This document shows positions 63,135-64,000 of a DNA stretch of 64,000 bases, piece after piece (within the stretch, counting starts at the first letter, position 1; every line of letters starts with the position of its first letter). Source of the stretch: Chryseobacterium sp. 18061 (GTDB lineage: Bacteria; Pseudomonadota; Gammaproteobacteria; Enterobacterales; Enterobacteriaceae); assembly GCA_902706205.1 (NCBI GenBank), contig CACSKA010000003.1, positions 490,852-554,851 on the forward strand. Direction: 5' to 3'. The translations under genes and the position numbers were made by a program. Under the pieces are notes generated by a model. It was not told the origin of the DNA and did not search any database. It saw nothing but the letters and a program-made list of their open reading frames with translations.

Positions 63135-63873
63135 AAAAACATTTTGCGCAGTTTTACGCATTTATCACCGAGCAGCAAAGCTGGTTTGAACAGCATCTGG
63201 CAGCAGACTTCGAGCAGTCATGGGATGATCCTGTCTGGGTCTGCGGCAGCAATGGAAGTGGTTGGTTACGTGGCAATGGCAAAAATAAATTACGCTTTGA
63301 TGAAATCGGCCGTACCAAAGGTATTGAGGGGCGTCATGCCGTGGCAGAGGACTATGCCCGGTTTATGAAAGCCCTGCTGGTACTGGTGTATCGGAGGCGA
63401 AATCGTAGTATATCCCCAGCGGTGGCTGTGGCAACACTCATGATTTTAAAGCGCTGGTACCACTCACTATTTGAGGTGACCGGGCAAACCCACCCAGTGT
63501 ATCTAACCACAGGGGTAATTCAACGATCGATGGATAACCTCAGCGCGGCTTCATCTCTAGGGGACCCCAATACCGCCAATTACAAAGGACGCTGTGTCAG
63601 TCTGCAAAAACTGGTTAATCAACAGTCATTCACACTGGTGACATTGCAATATGTATCCGATGGGCAATATACCAATCAAACAAACCTCACTCGTAAAGCC
63701 CGGGAAACCATGGCGCTGAAACAGCAGACCAAGCTGTCTGATACCACTACCGATGGTGAAGATGCGTTGATTACCATTCGCGGATTTCTGAACATAGTTG
63801 CATTAATCCAGCGGGTGGAAAGTGATGCTGAGAAAATCGCGTTAAATTGCCTGTTGTTATTGGTTATTACCGG
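63131..63873 (+). pseudogene. third recombinase-type gene of the trio, cut by an IS903-like insertion
   Basis: ATG at 63131 overlaps the second gene's TGA (ATGA). 247 residues of island-encoded N-terminus remain ('MKKHFAQFYAFITEQQSWFEQHLAADFEQSWDDPVWVCGSNGSGW...'), a helical SAM-like region followed by the start of a possible catalytic domain ('EKIALNCLLLLVITG'). No catalytic arginine, histidine or tyrosine has been reached. At 63874 the frame enters an IS end and stops at 63904 with ten foreign codons. Assignment as a recombinase rests on position and pattern; the rest should lie beyond the IS, outside the window. Confidence 0.75.
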
Positions 63874-64000
63874 GGCTTTGTTGAATAAATCGAACTTTTG
63901 CTGAGTTAAAGGATCAGATCACGCATCATCCGGCAACACGGGTCGTCCCATGGCAAAGCAGAAGTTTAAAGTCACCAACTGGCGTAACTACAACAAAGCA
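63874..64000 (+). mobile_element. IS903-like element (IS5 family), left end only
   Basis: The first 18 bases are GGCTTTGTTGAATAAATC, the IS903-group terminal inverted repeat, followed by the usual leader and, 76 bases in, the transposase start. The insertion point is inside the third recombinase gene. IS903 duplicates 9 bases, so TATTACCGG (63865-63873) should recur after the right end. Confidence 0.93.
63950..64000 (+). CDS. IS5-family (IS903 group) transposase, N-terminus only
   Basis: 17 codons, MAKQKFKVTNWRNYNKA, before the window ends. This matches the opening of the IS903 transposase (MAKQKFKITNW...), a DDE enzyme of about 300 residues. The position inside the IS end supports it. Confidence 0.9.
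   Translation, partial: MAKQKFKVTNWRNYNKA

Overview
The window reads as chromosome of an Enterobacteriaceae close to Enterobacter, Lelliottia, Kosakonia or Klebsiella. A block of genes (ydeE, eamA, marBAR, marC, sotB, ptrR, sad, glsB, a dgcF-like gene, uxaB, yneE, tam) keeps the E. coli K-12 neighbour order and encodes proteins recognisably close to the E. coli ones. Non-E. coli genes sit around and inside this block: a urea ABC transporter, two tandem PhzF proteins, a Fic protein and a sugar cluster.

Layout. 1-2550: an FtrA-type regulator (cut by the window edge), a rhodanese and a MetE-like methyltransferase. 2569-8262: urtABCDE, preceded by an NtrC-like site and a sigma-54 promoter, so probably induced by nitrogen starvation. 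8285-8972: zinT behind a perfect Zur-type palindrome. 9027-18144: an SDR/XRE pair, ydeE, eamA, the mar locus with its operator and marbox, a LysR/CMD/tautomerase module and sotB. 18225-24652: hicAB, tandem phzF genes, a GNAT gene, ptrR, sad and glsB. 24806-33453: two membrane diguanylate cyclases, GNAT genes, uxaB, fic flanked by repeated operators, yneE, a 32-residue membrane peptide and tam.

33650-44930 is an accessory carbohydrate cluster. An SgrR-like regulator faces a Gfo/Idh/MocA dehydrogenase, a TIM-barrel isomerase/epimerase, an alpha/beta hydrolase and a glycerate 2-kinase. An RpiR regulator separates these from a second operon on the other strand, which holds a SIS-domain isomerase, a PtsG-like EIICB and a transketolase. 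A CRP-type palindrome lies in front of each operon. I cannot name the substrate; this is the best candidate in the window for an undescribed metabolic system.

45563-59847 holds an extra glutamate dehydrogenase and several regulator/enzyme pairs (Rrf2/methyltransferase, TetR/Tet-like MFS, HxlR/SDR, LysR/SnoaL), a dipZ-msrA periplasmic redox pair and a second MltF-like lytic transglycosylase.

From about 60040 to the end the DNA becomes visibly AT-richer and carries three overlapping tyrosine-recombinase-type genes, the left end of a mobile island. The third gene is cut at 63873 by an IS903-like element of the IS5 family, whose terminal repeat and transposase start are the last 127 bases of the window.
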